DNA of 16,730 nt from DASXTS01 sp036505275 (GCA_036505275.1 DASXTS010000416.1:1-16730), one strand, 5' to 3'; shown: positions 1 through 7,504, counted from the stretch's first letter. Program-made: numbers and translations. Notes: generated from the letters alone by a model not told the origin.

Positions 1-282
1 CGGGTCGGTGCTGACCCTCGTGGTGCCGGCCAGGGTGACGAAGGAGAACGGCGGACGCTCGTCGTCCCAGCACAGGCAGACCCGGCCGTCGCGCAGGACG
101 GCCTTGCCCTTGATGGTGTCCGCGGAGGTCATGAACACCACGTCGCCGCCGTCCAGGTCGACCCACACCGGCGCGACATGCGGCGAGCCGTCGGCGCGAA
201 CCACGGCCAACTTGGCGGTGCGGGCCGGCGTGGCCGAGACGAAGGTCCGCCACCAGCCGGCCGGCGCGTCGGTGTATCCCAT
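1..282 (-). CDS. PPOX-class FMN/F420-dependent oxidoreductase, C-terminus cut by window edge
   Basis: The minus strand reads open from an ATG at 282 to the left edge (94 residues), so the C-terminal part is missing. The protein starts MGYTDAPAGWWRTF. It carries the split-barrel pattern of the pyridoxamine-5'-phosphate-oxidase-like fold: a strand 'TAKLAVVRADGSPHVAPVWV', then 'VVFMTSADTIKGKAVLRDGRVCLC' in two blocks with the basic TIKGK-x-LRDxRV motif typical of actinobacterial F420-dependent PPOX enzymes. Such proteins reduce or oxidise small molecules with F420 or FMN in the cytoplasm; the substrate cannot be read from sequence. It is divergent from the OsmC gene, with 19 bases between the two start codons. 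A TATGGT hexamer lies 8 bases upstream of its ATG (291-296, minus), possibly a -10 box. Confidence in the family is high; the F420-versus-FMN choice is inference. Confidence 0.8.
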   Translation of the reverse strand, partial: MGYTDAPAGWWRTFVSATPARTAKLAVVRADGSPHVAPVWVDLDGGDVVFMTSADTIKGKAVLRDGRVCLCWDDERPPFSFVTLAGTTRVSTDP

Positions 283-301
283 GGCGGGCCACCATAGGCC
301 G

Positions 302-790
302 ATGAGCGCGCACCAGCACAGCTACCGGGTCACGGTCGCCTGGACCGGCAACCGAGGGGAAGGTACGGCGTCCTACCGCGCCTACGACCGCACGAACGAG
401 GTGCGGGCCGACGGCCCGCCGATGATCCTGGGCTCGGCGGACCCGACGTTCCGCGGCGACCGGCAGCGATGGAACCCGGAGCAGTTGCTGCTCGCCGCGC
501 TGTCGCAGTGCCACCTGCTGTCCTACCTGCATGTGGCGGTGAACGCCGGCGTCGTCGTGGTGGCCTACGAGGACGATGCCGCCGGCACCATGGTCACGGA
601 CAACGCCGGTGCCGGCCGGTTCACCGAGGTCGTGCTGCGCCCGCGGGTCGAGGTGGCCGAGGCGAGCATGGTGGAGCGTGCCACCGCGCTGCACGAGCGG
701 GCGCACGAGCTGTGCTTCATCGCCAACTCGGTGGCGTTCCCGGTGCGGCATGAGCCAGCCACATCAGCAGGGACATCGGCCCGCGCCTAG
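302..790 (+). CDS. OsmC family peroxiredoxin-like protein
   Basis: This 162-residue protein fits the OsmC/Ohr fold, which reduces organic hydroperoxides with a pair of cysteines in the cytoplasm. The first cysteine is C70 in 'NPEQLLLAALSQCHLLSYL', matching the family block NPE-xLL-xA-x3-C. The second is C138 in 'ELCFIANSVAFPV', matching the family's C-x-I-xNS-x3-PV block. Both catalytic cysteines are therefore present. The ATG at 302 was chosen because the N-terminus (MSAHQHSYRVTVAWTGNRG) then has normal family length. An in-frame ATG at 281 would add MAGHHRP but would overlap the start codon of the divergent PPOX gene. The Shine-Dalgarno sequence is weak, so the start is uncertain. The TAG stop (788-790) interlocks with the stop of the convergent gene in a shared CTAG. 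The physiological substrate is not known from sequence. Confidence 0.85.
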   Translation: MSAHQHSYRVTVAWTGNRGEGTASYRAYDRTNEVRADGPPMILGSADPTFRGDRQRWNPEQLLLAALSQCHLLSYLHVAVNAGVVVVAYEDDAAGTMVTDNAGAGRFTEVVLRPRVEVAEASMVERATALHERAHELCFIANSVAFPVRHEPATSAGTSARA

Positions 791-1143
791 GTCGGCCCCA
801 GATCACGCTGCCGCTGCTCGCGCTCGCGGAGGATCTTCTGCCGGGCGTCGTAGTCCCGCATCCGCTGGGGGTAGCCGACCAGGGCCACGTCGTAGATCGG
901 CATCCGGAGCTGGCGGGCGAGCTTGCGCGCGGCGTCCGGACCGGCGACGCGCCGCCTGGTCCACTCGCCGTCGTGGGCCACCAGCACGACGGTGGTGGCG
1001 GTGACCGTGGTGCGCGGCTCGACGAACGCCTCGACTCCCCGCCGCGCCGATGCCCACGCACGCAGGTGTTCCGTGTCGGTGTTCTCGGCCGCCCGTGGCC
1101 CGGCACCCGGCCGGCGGCGTCTCAGCCGGTCGAACAGTCCCAC
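787..1143 (-). CDS. Conserved actinobacterial protein of unknown function (118 aa)
   Basis: The GTG at 1143 is chosen over the longer open frame to 1188 because a strong Shine-Dalgarno sequence, GGGAGG, lies 8 bases upstream, and the protein then begins with an amphipathic, basic 'GLFDRLRRRRPG'. The middle reads 'VEAFVEPRTTVTATTVVLVAHDGEWTRRRV', followed by 'MPIYDVALVGYPQRMRDYDAR' and a charged tail. I recall similar short proteins next to lpdA in Pseudonocardiaceae, sometimes labelled only 'oxidoreductase', but I see no nucleotide- or metal-binding motif here to support an enzyme. No signal peptide or membrane segment is visible, so it is probably cytoplasmic. It diverges from lpdA across 115 bases that should hold both promoters. 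Its TAG stop overlaps the osmC stop. Function unknown. Confidence 0.8.
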   Translation of the reverse strand: MGLFDRLRRRRPGAGPRAAENTDTEHLRAWASARRGVEAFVEPRTTVTATTVVLVAHDGEWTRRRVAGPDAARKLARQLRMPIYDVALVGYPQRMRDYDARQKILREREQRQRDLGPT

Positions 1144-1258
1144 CGATCCAACCTCCCGTCGCCGATCATGCTGCGGCCGCTGGGTCACGTCACCAGCATG
1201 CCGCCAATGGTGACAAGATGGCCGCTAGCCCATTCGTACCCGGTGAAGGAGATCCTCC

Positions 1259-2629
1259 GTGACCGACAACTCCGCCGACCTGGTGATCCTCGGCGGCGGC
1301 TCGGGAGGCTACGCGTGCGCTTTCCGCGCGGCCGAGCTGGGCATGTCCGTGGTGGTCGTGGAAAAGGACAAGATCGGCGGCACCTGCCTGCACCGCGGGT
1401 GCATCCCGACCAAGGCGCTGCTGCACGCCGCCGAGGTGGCCGACCTGGCGCGCGAGGGCGACCAGTTCGGCGTCAAGTCCTCGCTCGAGGGCATCGACAT
1501 GGCCGGGGTGAACTCGTACAAGGACGGCGTGGTGTCCCGGCTGTACAAGGGCCTGCAGGGGCTGACCAAGGCCCGCGGCATCAACTACGTCCAGGGCGCC
1601 GGCAGGTTCGTCGGCGACCGCACGGTCGAGGTGGCCGGTGAGCGGTACACCGGCCGGAACGTGGTGCTGGCTACCGGCTCCTATGCCAGGACGCTGCCCG
1701 GCCTGGAGATCGCCGGCAGGGTGATGACCTCCGACCAGGCGCTGAACCTGGACTTCGTCCCGGAGCGGGTCGTTGTCCTCGGCGGCGGGGTGATCGGCGT
1801 CGAGTTCGCCAGCGTGTGGCGCTCCTTCGGCGCCGAGGTGACGATCGTCGAGATGCTGCCGCGGCTGGTGCCGCTGGAGGACGAATGGTGCTCCAAGCAG
1901 CTCGAGCGGGCCTTCCGGCGGCGCGGCATCGCGTACAAGACCGGGGTGAAATTCACCGGTGCGGATGCCAGCGACAGCGGTGTGTCGGTCAGCCTGGAGT
2001 CCGGCGACAAGTTGGACGCAGACCTGCTGCTGGTGGCCGTCGGCCGCGGGCCGAGCTCCGAGGGCCGGGGCTACGAGGAGGCCGGGGTCCGGATGGACCG
2101 CGGCTGGGTGCTCACCGACGATCGGCTGCGGACCAACCTGGAGGGTGTGTACGCAGTCGGCGACCTCGTGCCCGGCCTGCAGCTCGCGCACCGGGGCTTC
2201 CAGCAGGGCATCTTCATCGCCGAGGACATCGCCGGGCTCGGTCCCGCCGTCATCGACGAGGCCGGCATCCCGCGGGTCACCTACTGTGACCCCGAGGTGG
2301 CCTCCGTCGGGCTCACCGAGGCCGAGGCCAGGCAGCGCTATGGCGACGCCCAGACCCTGGTGTACGACCTGGCCGGCAACGGCAAGAGCCAGATCCTGAA
2401 GACCGCCGGCGGGGTGAAGTTGGTCAAGGCGCCGGACGGCCCCGTGGTCGGCGTGCACATGGTCGGCGCCAGGGTGGGCGAGCTGATCGGCGAGGCGCAA
2501 CTGATCTTCAACTGGGAGGCGTACCCGGACGACGTCGCGCCGCTCGTGCACGCACACCCCACCCAGACCGAGGCGCTCGGCGAGGCGCACCTCGCCCTCG
2601 CCGGCAAGCCACTGCACGTCCACGGCTGA
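1259..2629 (+). CDS. lpdA: Dihydrolipoyl dehydrogenase (E3)
   Basis: This flavoenzyme reoxidises the dihydrolipoyl group on the E2 subunit and passes electrons through FAD to NAD+. It serves the pyruvate and 2-oxoglutarate dehydrogenase complexes in the cytoplasm. In the 456 residues one sees the FAD site GGGSGG (12-17), the redox-active disulfide C43/C48 in 'GGTCLHRGCIPTK', the NAD-binding GGGVIG (175-180), a second FAD block 'VYAVGDL', and the C-terminal catalytic pair H433/E438 in 'HAHPTQTE'. Length is normal for the family. The GTG start has a clear AAGGAG (1246-1251) 7 bases upstream. The E2 gene follows 48 bases later on the same strand, so the two are probably co-transcribed. No catalytic residue is missing. 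Confidence 0.97.
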   Translation: MTDNSADLVILGGGSGGYACAFRAAELGMSVVVVEKDKIGGTCLHRGCIPTKALLHAAEVADLAREGDQFGVKSSLEGIDMAGVNSYKDGVVSRLYKGLQGLTKARGINYVQGAGRFVGDRTVEVAGERYTGRNVVLATGSYARTLPGLEIAGRVMTSDQALNLDFVPERVVVLGGGVIGVEFASVWRSFGAEVTIVEMLPRLVPLEDEWCSKQLERAFRRRGIAYKTGVKFTGADASDSGVSVSLESGDKLDADLLLVAVGRGPSSEGRGYEEAGVRMDRGWVLTDDRLRTNLEGVYAVGDLVPGLQLAHRGFQQGIFIAEDIAGLGPAVIDEAGIPRVTYCDPEVASVGLTEAEARQRYGDAQTLVYDLAGNGKSQILKTAGGVKLVKAPDGPVVGVHMVGARVGELIGEAQLIFNWEAYPDDVAPLVHAHPTQTEALGEAHLALAGKPLHVHG

Positions 2630-2677
2630 GCTCTACCTCTCAAGCGGGCAGCAACCAGCAACGAGGAGTCTGCACAC

Positions 2678-4594
2678 ATGGCCTTCTCCGTCCAGATGCC
2701 GGCGCTCGGGGAGAGCGTCACGGAGGGCACCGTCACCAGGTGGTTGAAGCACGAGGGCGAACAGGTCGCCGTCGACGAGCCGCTGCTCGAGGTGTCCACC
2801 GACAAGGTGGACACCGAGATCCCGTCCCCGGCCGCCGGCGTGCTCAGCAGGATCGTGGTCGGCGAGGACGAGACCGTCGAGGTCGGCGCCGAGCTGGCCG
2901 TGATCAGCGAGTCCGGCGAGAAGGCCGACGACTCGGCGGCGCGGCCGGACGAGGGGCGGCCGCGGCACGCTCAGCCGTCCGACGAGGCGGCGGACCAACC
3001 GCAGGAAGAGCCACAGGAAGAGCCGTTGGACGAACTGGAGCCGGCGCAGGCCGAGGCACCGTCCACGGAGCAGGAGCAGCCGGCCGCCAGGTGGGAGGAG
3101 CCGGCCGCCAGGCCGACCGCGGACACCGGTCGCGAGCGGGACGGTGGCGGCACGCCGGTGACCATGCCGGCGCTCGGCGAGTCGGTCACCGAGGGCACCG
3201 TGACCCGCTGGCTCAAGCAGGTCGGCGAGTCCGTCAAGGTGGACGAGCCGCTGCTGGAGGTGTCCACCGACAAGGTCGATACCGAGATCCCGTCACCGGT
3301 GGCCGGCACCGTGCTGGAGATCAACGTCGGCGAGGACGAGACGGTCCAGGTCGGCGCGCAGCTCGCCATGATCGGTAGCGGGGCCGCCGCGCCGGCACCG
3401 TCCCGGCCGGACCAGCAACGGCCCGCCGAGGAGGCGACCGAGACCGACCAGCAAGCACCCAGCCAGGAGGCGCCCAGCCAAGAGGCGCCCAGCGAGGGCC
3501 CGCCGACCAGCGAGCAGGCCGCGCGCGCGCAGGCGCCGCCCCAGCCAGCGCCAACTCGGCCGGCACCCGCCGAGCAAGCGCCCGCCCAGCCGGCGGCGGT
3601 CCAGCCGCAGTGGGCGCCGGCCGCTCAGCTGACCGACGGCCAGGCGGCCGCGGCGCCGTATGTCACCCCACTGGTCCGCAAGCTCGCCGCGGAGCACGAC
3701 GTCGATCTTTCGTCGATCAAGGGCACCGGCGTCGGTGGCCGCATCCGCAAGCAGGACGTGCTCGCCGCCGCCGAAGCCGCCAAGGCCCAGCCGGAGCCTG
3801 AGCCGGAGCCGGAGCCCGAGCCGGTCGCCCCGGCCGCCCCGAGCCGCGCCGCCCCAGCCGCGGCCAGCCCGACCAGCGCCCTGCGCGGCCGGACCGAGAA
3901 GATGTCCCGGCTGCGCCAGGTGATCGCCAAGCGGATGGTCGAGTCGCTGCAGACCTCCGCGCAGCTCACCACCGTGGCCGAGGTCGACGTCACCAGGATC
4001 GCCCGGCTCCGGGACCGCGCCAAGCGCGACTTCGAGGCCCGCGAGGGTGTCAGGCTGACGTTCCTGCCGTTCTTCGCCAAGGCCGCCGTCGAGGCGCTCA
4101 AGCAGCACCCCAAGCTGAACGCCTCGATCAACAGCGAGACCAACGAGGTGACCTACCACGGGTCGGAGCATCTCGCCATCGCGGTCGACACCGAGCGCGG
4201 CCTGCTGGTGCCGGTGATCCACGACGCCGGCGACCTCAGCATCTCCGGCCTGGCCAAGCGCATCGCCGACCTGGCCGAGCGCACCAGGCACAACAACGTC
4301 ACCCCGGACGAGCTCGGCGGCGGCACGTTCACCCTGACCAACACCGGCAGCCGCGGCGCGCTGTTCGACACTCCGATCATCAACCAGCCGCAGGTGGCCA
4401 TCCTCGGCACCGGAGCGGTGGTCAAGCGCCCGGTTGTGACCGGCGGCGAGGACGGCGACACGCTGGCGATCCGCTCGATGATGTTCCTCGCGCTGTCCTA
4501 CGACCACCGCCTGGTCGACGGCGCGGACGCGGCCCGGTTCCTGGTCACCATCAAGGAGCGCCTGGAGGAAGGCAACTTCGAGTCGGATCTCTAG
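2678..4594 (+). CDS. sucB: 2-oxoacid dehydrogenase E2 (dihydrolipoamide acyltransferase), two lipoyl domains
   Basis: E2 is the core subunit that moves the acyl group from the lipoyl arm to CoA. The 638 residues contain lipoyl domain 1 (about 2-77, lipoylated K43), an acidic Pro/Glu linker, lipoyl domain 2 (about 160-236, lipoylated K199), a long Ala/Pro/Gln linker, the peripheral-subunit-binding domain (about 328-368, 'VTPLVRKLAAEHDVDLSSIKG' in part), a (PE)n linker, and the acyltransferase domain (about 403-638) with catalytic H610 and D614 in DHRLVDG. Both lipoyl domains share the same TDKVDTEIPSP segment, which suggests internal duplication. The ATG has GAGGAG (2663-2668) 9 bases upstream. 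In actinobacteria the OGDH E1 (Kgd/OdhA) carries its own acyltransferase-like domain, and the orthologue called DlaT serves mainly PDH, so the 'succinyltransferase' name may be wrong; the call to PDH is inference. A 15-bp repeat (3461-3490) encodes SQEAP twice. Confidence 0.95.
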   Translation: MAFSVQMPALGESVTEGTVTRWLKHEGEQVAVDEPLLEVSTDKVDTEIPSPAAGVLSRIVVGEDETVEVGAELAVISESGEKADDSAARPDEGRPRHAQPSDEAADQPQEEPQEEPLDELEPAQAEAPSTEQEQPAARWEEPAARPTADTGRERDGGGTPVTMPALGESVTEGTVTRWLKQVGESVKVDEPLLEVSTDKVDTEIPSPVAGTVLEINVGEDETVQVGAQLAMIGSGAAAPAPSRPDQQRPAEEATETDQQAPSQEAPSQEAPSEGPPTSEQAARAQAPPQPAPTRPAPAEQAPAQPAAVQPQWAPAAQLTDGQAAAAPYVTPLVRKLAAEHDVDLSSIKGTGVGGRIRKQDVLAAAEAAKAQPEPEPEPEPEPVAPAAPSRAAPAAASPTSALRGRTEKMSRLRQVIAKRMVESLQTSAQLTTVAEVDVTRIARLRDRAKRDFEAREGVRLTFLPFFAKAAVEALKQHPKLNASINSETNEVTYHGSEHLAIAVDTERGLLVPVIHDAGDLSISGLAKRIADLAERTRHNNVTPDELGGGTFTLTNTGSRGALFDTPIINQPQVAILGTGAVVKRPVVTGGEDGDTLAIRSMMFLALSYDHRLVDGADAARFLVTIKERLEEGNFESDL

Positions 4595-4654
4595 TGTCGC
4601 CGGGCCGGTCGGTTCGGCGGCGCCGCGCCGGTGACCGTGACCGACCGGCCGGCG

Positions 4655-4660
4655 TAAGGT
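4655..4660 (+). promoter_or_regulatory. Putative -10 box of a lipB promoter
   Basis: TAAGGT fits the actinobacterial -10 pattern TANNNT and ends 7 bases before the lipB GTG. A GTGACC at 4631-4636, 18 bases further upstream, could be the -35 box. The spacing would put transcription start at or next to the start codon, giving a leaderless mRNA. The AAGG inside it could instead act as a weak ribosome binding site. Confidence 0.45.
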
Positions 4661-4667
4661 CAGATCC

Positions 4668-5408
4668 GTGAGCCGATCCTGCCGCCCGTCCGACCAGCCC
4701 GTGCGGGTCATGTGGCTGGACACGGTGGACTACGTCGACGCCTGGGAACAGCAGCGCGGGTACGCCAGCGCGCGAGCCGACGGCACCGGGCCGGACGTGC
4801 TCATGCTGCTGGAGCACCCATCGGTGTACACCGCCGGGCGCCGCACCACGCCGGCCGAGCGGCCGGCCGACGGCACTCCGGTGATCGACGTGGACCGCGG
4901 CGGCAAGATCACCTGGCATGGCCCCGGTCAGCTCGTCGGCTACCCGATCATCGGCCTGCGCGCGCCGTACGACGTGGTCGACTACGTGCGCCGGCTGGAG
5001 CAGGCGCTGATCACCGTGGTGGAGGGCCTCGGCGTGCCATGCGGCCGGGTCGCCGGCCGCTCCGGCGTGTGGCTGGCCGCCGACCATCGCGGGCCCGAAC
5101 GCAAGATCGCCGCCATCGGGGTGCGGGTGCAGCGCGGGGTGACCCAGCACGGCTTCGCCCTCAACTGCGAGCCCGACCTCGCCGCGTTCGACCGCATCGT
5201 GCCGTGTGGCATCGCCGACGCCGGCGTCACCTCGCTATCCGTGGAGCTGGGCCGCCGGGTCTCCGTCGCCGACGTGCTGCCGGCCGCCCGCGACGCCCTG
5301 CTGGCCGCGATCGACGGGGTGATCCCCGTCGAACCGCACGACCTGCCACCCACGCACGCCGTACCCGCCGGCATCACGCTCGCCCTGGACCCTGCCCTGC
5401 ACTCCTGA
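4668..5408 (+). CDS. lipB: Octanoyl-[ACP]:protein N-octanoyltransferase
   Basis: LipB moves the octanoyl group from octanoyl-ACP to the lipoyl-domain lysine of E2-type proteins, the first step of lipoic acid biosynthesis. The 246-residue protein shows 'LLEHPSVYTAGRRT' (46-60), the substrate loop 'RGGKITWHGPGQLVGYPI' (77-94), the catalytic lysine K146 in 'RKIAAIGVRV', and the acyl-carrying cysteine C180 in 'VPCGIADAGVTSL'. These correspond to the Lys/Cys dyad of M. tuberculosis LipB. It lies 73 bases after the E2 gene it modifies and upstream of lipA. The Rv2216-type epimerase found between dlaT and lipB in mycobacteria is absent here. The GTG start was picked for the TANNNT box 7 bases before it; a start at V12 or M15 cannot be excluded. 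The last residues (PALHS) and the stop codon lie inside a 15-bp tandem repeat. Confidence 0.96.
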   Translation: MSRSCRPSDQPVRVMWLDTVDYVDAWEQQRGYASARADGTGPDVLMLLEHPSVYTAGRRTTPAERPADGTPVIDVDRGGKITWHGPGQLVGYPIIGLRAPYDVVDYVRRLEQALITVVEGLGVPCGRVAGRSGVWLAADHRGPERKIAAIGVRVQRGVTQHGFALNCEPDLAAFDRIVPCGIADAGVTSLSVELGRRVSVADVLPAARDALLAAIDGVIPVEPHDLPPTHAVPAGITLALDPALHS

Positions 5409-5454
5409 GCCCTGCACTCCTGCGCCCTGCATTCCTGAGCCCGGCACTCCTGAG
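5395..5454. repeat. 15-bp tandem repeat, four units, overlapping the lipB stop
   Basis: The four head-to-tail units are CCCTGCACTCCTGAG (5395-5409), CCCTGCACTCCTGCG (5410-5424), CCCTGCATTCCTGAG (5425-5439) and CCCGGCACTCCTGAG (5440-5454). They differ by one or two bases. Unit 1 encodes the last residues of LipB and its TGA stop. Unit 2 has TGC where the stop would be, and units 3 and 4 carry TGA in the same frame. The 15-bp period keeps the frame, so loss or gain of units would alter only the LipB tail. The array fills most of the lipB-SDR gap. Confidence 0.9.
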
Positions 5455-5498
5455 CCGGCCGCACGGCGCAGACCCATCGGCGCGCGAGCGTGCGGTCG

Positions 5499-5504
5499 TA
5501 AGGT
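5499..5504 (+). promoter_or_regulatory. Putative -10 box of the SDR gene
   Basis: TAAGGT ends exactly 6 bases before the ATG at 5511, the geometry of a leaderless actinobacterial promoter. No convincing -35 box is seen. Its AAGG could alternatively serve as a weak ribosome binding site. Confidence 0.45.
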
Positions 5505-5510
5505 GCGGTC

Positions 5511-6464
5511 ATGGCGAAGTGGACGGCGGACGACATTCCCGATCAGAACGGCCGCGCCGTACTGGTCACCGGGGCGAACTCCGGCCTCGGCCTGCACATG
5601 TCGCGGGCCCTGGTGGCCAAGGGCGCCCGGGTGCTGATGGCGTGCCGCAGCCCGGAGCGCGGTGAGGCGGCCGTGGTGGAGGTCAACGAGGTGGCCAAGG
5701 ACGACGGCGTCGCGGAGCTGGTCGTCCTCGATCTGGCCGACCTGGCCTCGGTTCGCGCGGCCGCCGCCGAGGTGCGCGAGCGGACCGGCGATACGCTGGA
5801 CGTGCTGATCAACAACGCCGGCGTGATGGCCACCCCGCAGCGCACCACAACGGATGGCTTCGAGCTGCAGCTCGGCACCAACCACATCGGGCACGCCGCT
5901 CTCACCTGGTTGGTCATGCCCGCGCTGCGTCGTGGCGATCAGGACGCGGCGCCGCCGGCCAGGGTGGTCACCGTGTCCAGCCTGCTGCACCAGCGCGGCG
6001 GGCTGGACGTCACCGACCTGAACTTTCAGCGGCGCAGCTACCACGGCTGGACGGCGTACAGCCAGTCCAAGATCGCCAACCTGCTGTTCGCATTCGAGCT
6101 GGACCGCAGGGCGCGCGCGGCGGGGCTGAACCTGATCAGCGTCGCGGCCCACCCCGGTCTGTCCGACACCGAGTTGGCCAGCAACATGATGCTGTCCCGA
6201 GGGTCTGCGCTGCTGGCCCAGGTGGCTGACTTCTTCAACGGCCTGATCGCCCAGCCCGCCGAGCACGGCACGTGGCCGCTGCTGTACGCCGCGACCGCGC
6301 CGGACGTCGTCGGCGGGCAGTTCTACGGGCCGGACGGGTTCCAGCAGATGCGCGGGCACCCGACCCTGGTCCGGGCGAGCCGGCAGGCCACCGATCCCGG
6401 CACGGCTGCCAGGGTGTGGGAACTCACCGCCGGGATGAGCCAGGTCACACCGGATCCGGCGTAG
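5511..6464 (+). CDS. Short-chain dehydrogenase/reductase (SDR)
   Basis: This is a 317-residue NAD(P)-dependent oxidoreductase of the classical SDR type, most like the retinol dehydrogenase / protochlorophyllide-reductase-like group of actinobacteria. Visible motifs are the cofactor-binding TGANSGLG (20-27), the basic 'ACRSPERGE' after strand 2 that suggests NADP(H), 'NNAGVM', the catalytic serine in 'VTVSSLLH', and catalytic Y183/K187 in 'YSQSK'. The later 'AAHPGLSDTEL' and C-terminal 'QFYGPDGF' blocks fit this group. It is cytoplasmic with no membrane segment. It sits between lipB and lipA, genes that are adjacent in mycobacteria, and its TAG stop is only 10 bases before the lipA start. Nothing in the sequence ties it to lipoic acid; the substrate is unknown. 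Confidence 0.93.
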   Translation: MAKWTADDIPDQNGRAVLVTGANSGLGLHMSRALVAKGARVLMACRSPERGEAAVVEVNEVAKDDGVAELVVLDLADLASVRAAAAEVRERTGDTLDVLINNAGVMATPQRTTTDGFELQLGTNHIGHAALTWLVMPALRRGDQDAAPPARVVTVSSLLHQRGGLDVTDLNFQRRSYHGWTAYSQSKIANLLFAFELDRRARAAGLNLISVAAHPGLSDTELASNMMLSRGSALLAQVADFFNGLIAQPAEHGTWPLLYAATAPDVVGGQFYGPDGFQQMRGHPTLVRASRQATDPGTAARVWELTAGMSQVTPDPA

Positions 6465-6467
6465 GGT
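6462..6467 (+). promoter_or_regulatory. Putative -10 box of lipA
   Basis: TAGGGT, which contains the TAG stop of the SDR gene, ends 7 bases before the GTG at 6475. The spacing fits leaderless transcription and supports 6475 over the upstream GTG at 6466, which overlaps the box itself. Confidence 0.4.
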
Positions 6468-6474
6468 GACCGGT

Positions 6475-7476
6475 GTGACGGTGGCCCCCGAGGGACGGCG
6501 GTTGCTGCGGCTGGAGGCTCGCAACAGCGCGACCCCGATCGAGCGCAAGCCGCCGTGGATCCGCACCAGGGCGCGGATGGGTCCACAGTTCACCGAGCTC
6601 AAGGGGCTGGTGCGGCGGGAGGGCCTGCACACCGTGTGCGAGGAGGCCGGCTGCCCCAACATCTACGAGTGCTGGGAGGACCGCGAGGCGACCTTCCTCA
6701 TCGGCGGCGAGCAGTGCACCCGGCGCTGCGACTTCTGCCAGATCGACACCGGCAAGCCCGCCGCGCTGGACCGGGACGAGCCGCGCCGGGTCGCCGAGTC
6801 GGTGCACGCAATGGGCCTGCGCTACGCCACGGTCACCGGTGTGGCCCGCGACGATCTGCCGGACGGCGGCGCCTGGCTGTATGCCGAGACCGTGCGGCAG
6901 ATCCAGGCCCTCAATCCCGGCACCGGCGTCGAGCTGCTCATCCCCGACTTCGACGCGGTCCCCGCGCAGCTCGCCGAGGTGTTCGGCTCCCGGCCGGAGG
7001 TGCTCGCGCACAACTTGGAGACGGTGCCGCGGATCTTCCGGCGCATTCGCCCCGGGTTCCGCTACCCGAGGTCCCTGCGGGTGCTCAGCCTGGCCCGCGA
7101 GGCCGGTCTGGTGACCAAGTCCAACCTGATCCTCGGCCTGGGCGAGACCGTGGACGAGGTGCGCGTTGCCATGCAGGAGCTGCGCGACGCCGGCTGCGAG
7201 ATCCTGACCATCACCCAGTACCTGCGCCCCACCGTGCGGCACCACCCGGTGGAACGCTGGGTGCGGCCGGAGGAGTTCATCGAGCACGCCGAAGCGGCCC
7301 GCGAGCTGGGCTTCGCGGGCGTGATGGCCGGTCCGCTGGTGCGTTCGTCGTACCGCGCCGGCCGGCTGTACGCGCAGGCCATGCACCGCCGCGGCGAGCC
7401 GCTGCCGGCCGAGCTGGAACACCTCGCCGAGCAGGGGCCGGCCGCGCAGGAGGCCGTGTCCCTGCTGGCGCGCTGA
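6475..7476 (+). CDS. lipA: Lipoyl synthase (radical SAM)
   Basis: LipA inserts two sulfur atoms into the protein-bound octanoyl group, completing the lipoyl cofactor that LipB begins and SucB carries. The 333-residue protein has the auxiliary 4Fe-4S cysteines C55, C60 and C66 in 'CEEAGCPNIYEC' and the radical SAM cysteines C81, C85 and C88 in 'CTRRCDFC'. The C-terminal 'RSSYRAG' carries the conserved serine ligand of the auxiliary cluster. 'IDTGKPAALDRDEPRRVA' and 'ATVTGVARDDLPDGG' are family blocks. The GTG at 6475 gives MTVAPEGRRLLRLE, which aligns with the remembered mycobacterial N-terminus MSVAAEGRRLLRLE; the GTG at 6466 would add three residues. A DUF4191 gene follows 28 bases later, the same order as lipA-Rv2219. 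Complete and apparently functional. Confidence 0.97.
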   Translation: MTVAPEGRRLLRLEARNSATPIERKPPWIRTRARMGPQFTELKGLVRREGLHTVCEEAGCPNIYECWEDREATFLIGGEQCTRRCDFCQIDTGKPAALDRDEPRRVAESVHAMGLRYATVTGVARDDLPDGGAWLYAETVRQIQALNPGTGVELLIPDFDAVPAQLAEVFGSRPEVLAHNLETVPRIFRRIRPGFRYPRSLRVLSLAREAGLVTKSNLILGLGETVDEVRVAMQELRDAGCEILTITQYLRPTVRHHPVERWVRPEEFIEHAEAARELGFAGVMAGPLVRSSYRAGRLYAQAMHRRGEPLPAELEHLAEQGPAAQEAVSLLAR

Positions 7477-7491
7477 CCTGCCCGCCGGCCG

Positions 7492-7497
7492 TATCCT
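7492..7497 (+). promoter_or_regulatory. Putative -10 box of the DUF4191 gene
   Basis: TATCCT lies 7 bases before the ATG at 7505. No purine-rich ribosome binding site is present in the gap, which strengthens the leaderless reading. No clear -35 box is seen. Confidence 0.5.
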
Positions 7498-7504
7498 GAC
7501 AACC

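Noticed and set aside
8..301. Upstream extension of the OsmC frame
   Set aside because: It overlaps the PPOX coding sequence on the other strand and adds residues with no family similarity.
1190..2623. Long minus-strand frame opposite lpdA (477 codons)
   Set aside because: It is the mirror of a clearly conserved lpdA; the translation is His/Val/Gly-rich with no family motif, a usual artefact of GC-rich third positions.
3293..4723. Long minus-strand frame opposite sucB (476 codons)
   Set aside because: It overlaps the conserved E2 gene completely and its composition is Arg/Gly/Leu repeats without any recognised domain.
5395..5454. CRISPR array
   Set aside because: Units are contiguous 15-mers without spacers and no cas gene is present.
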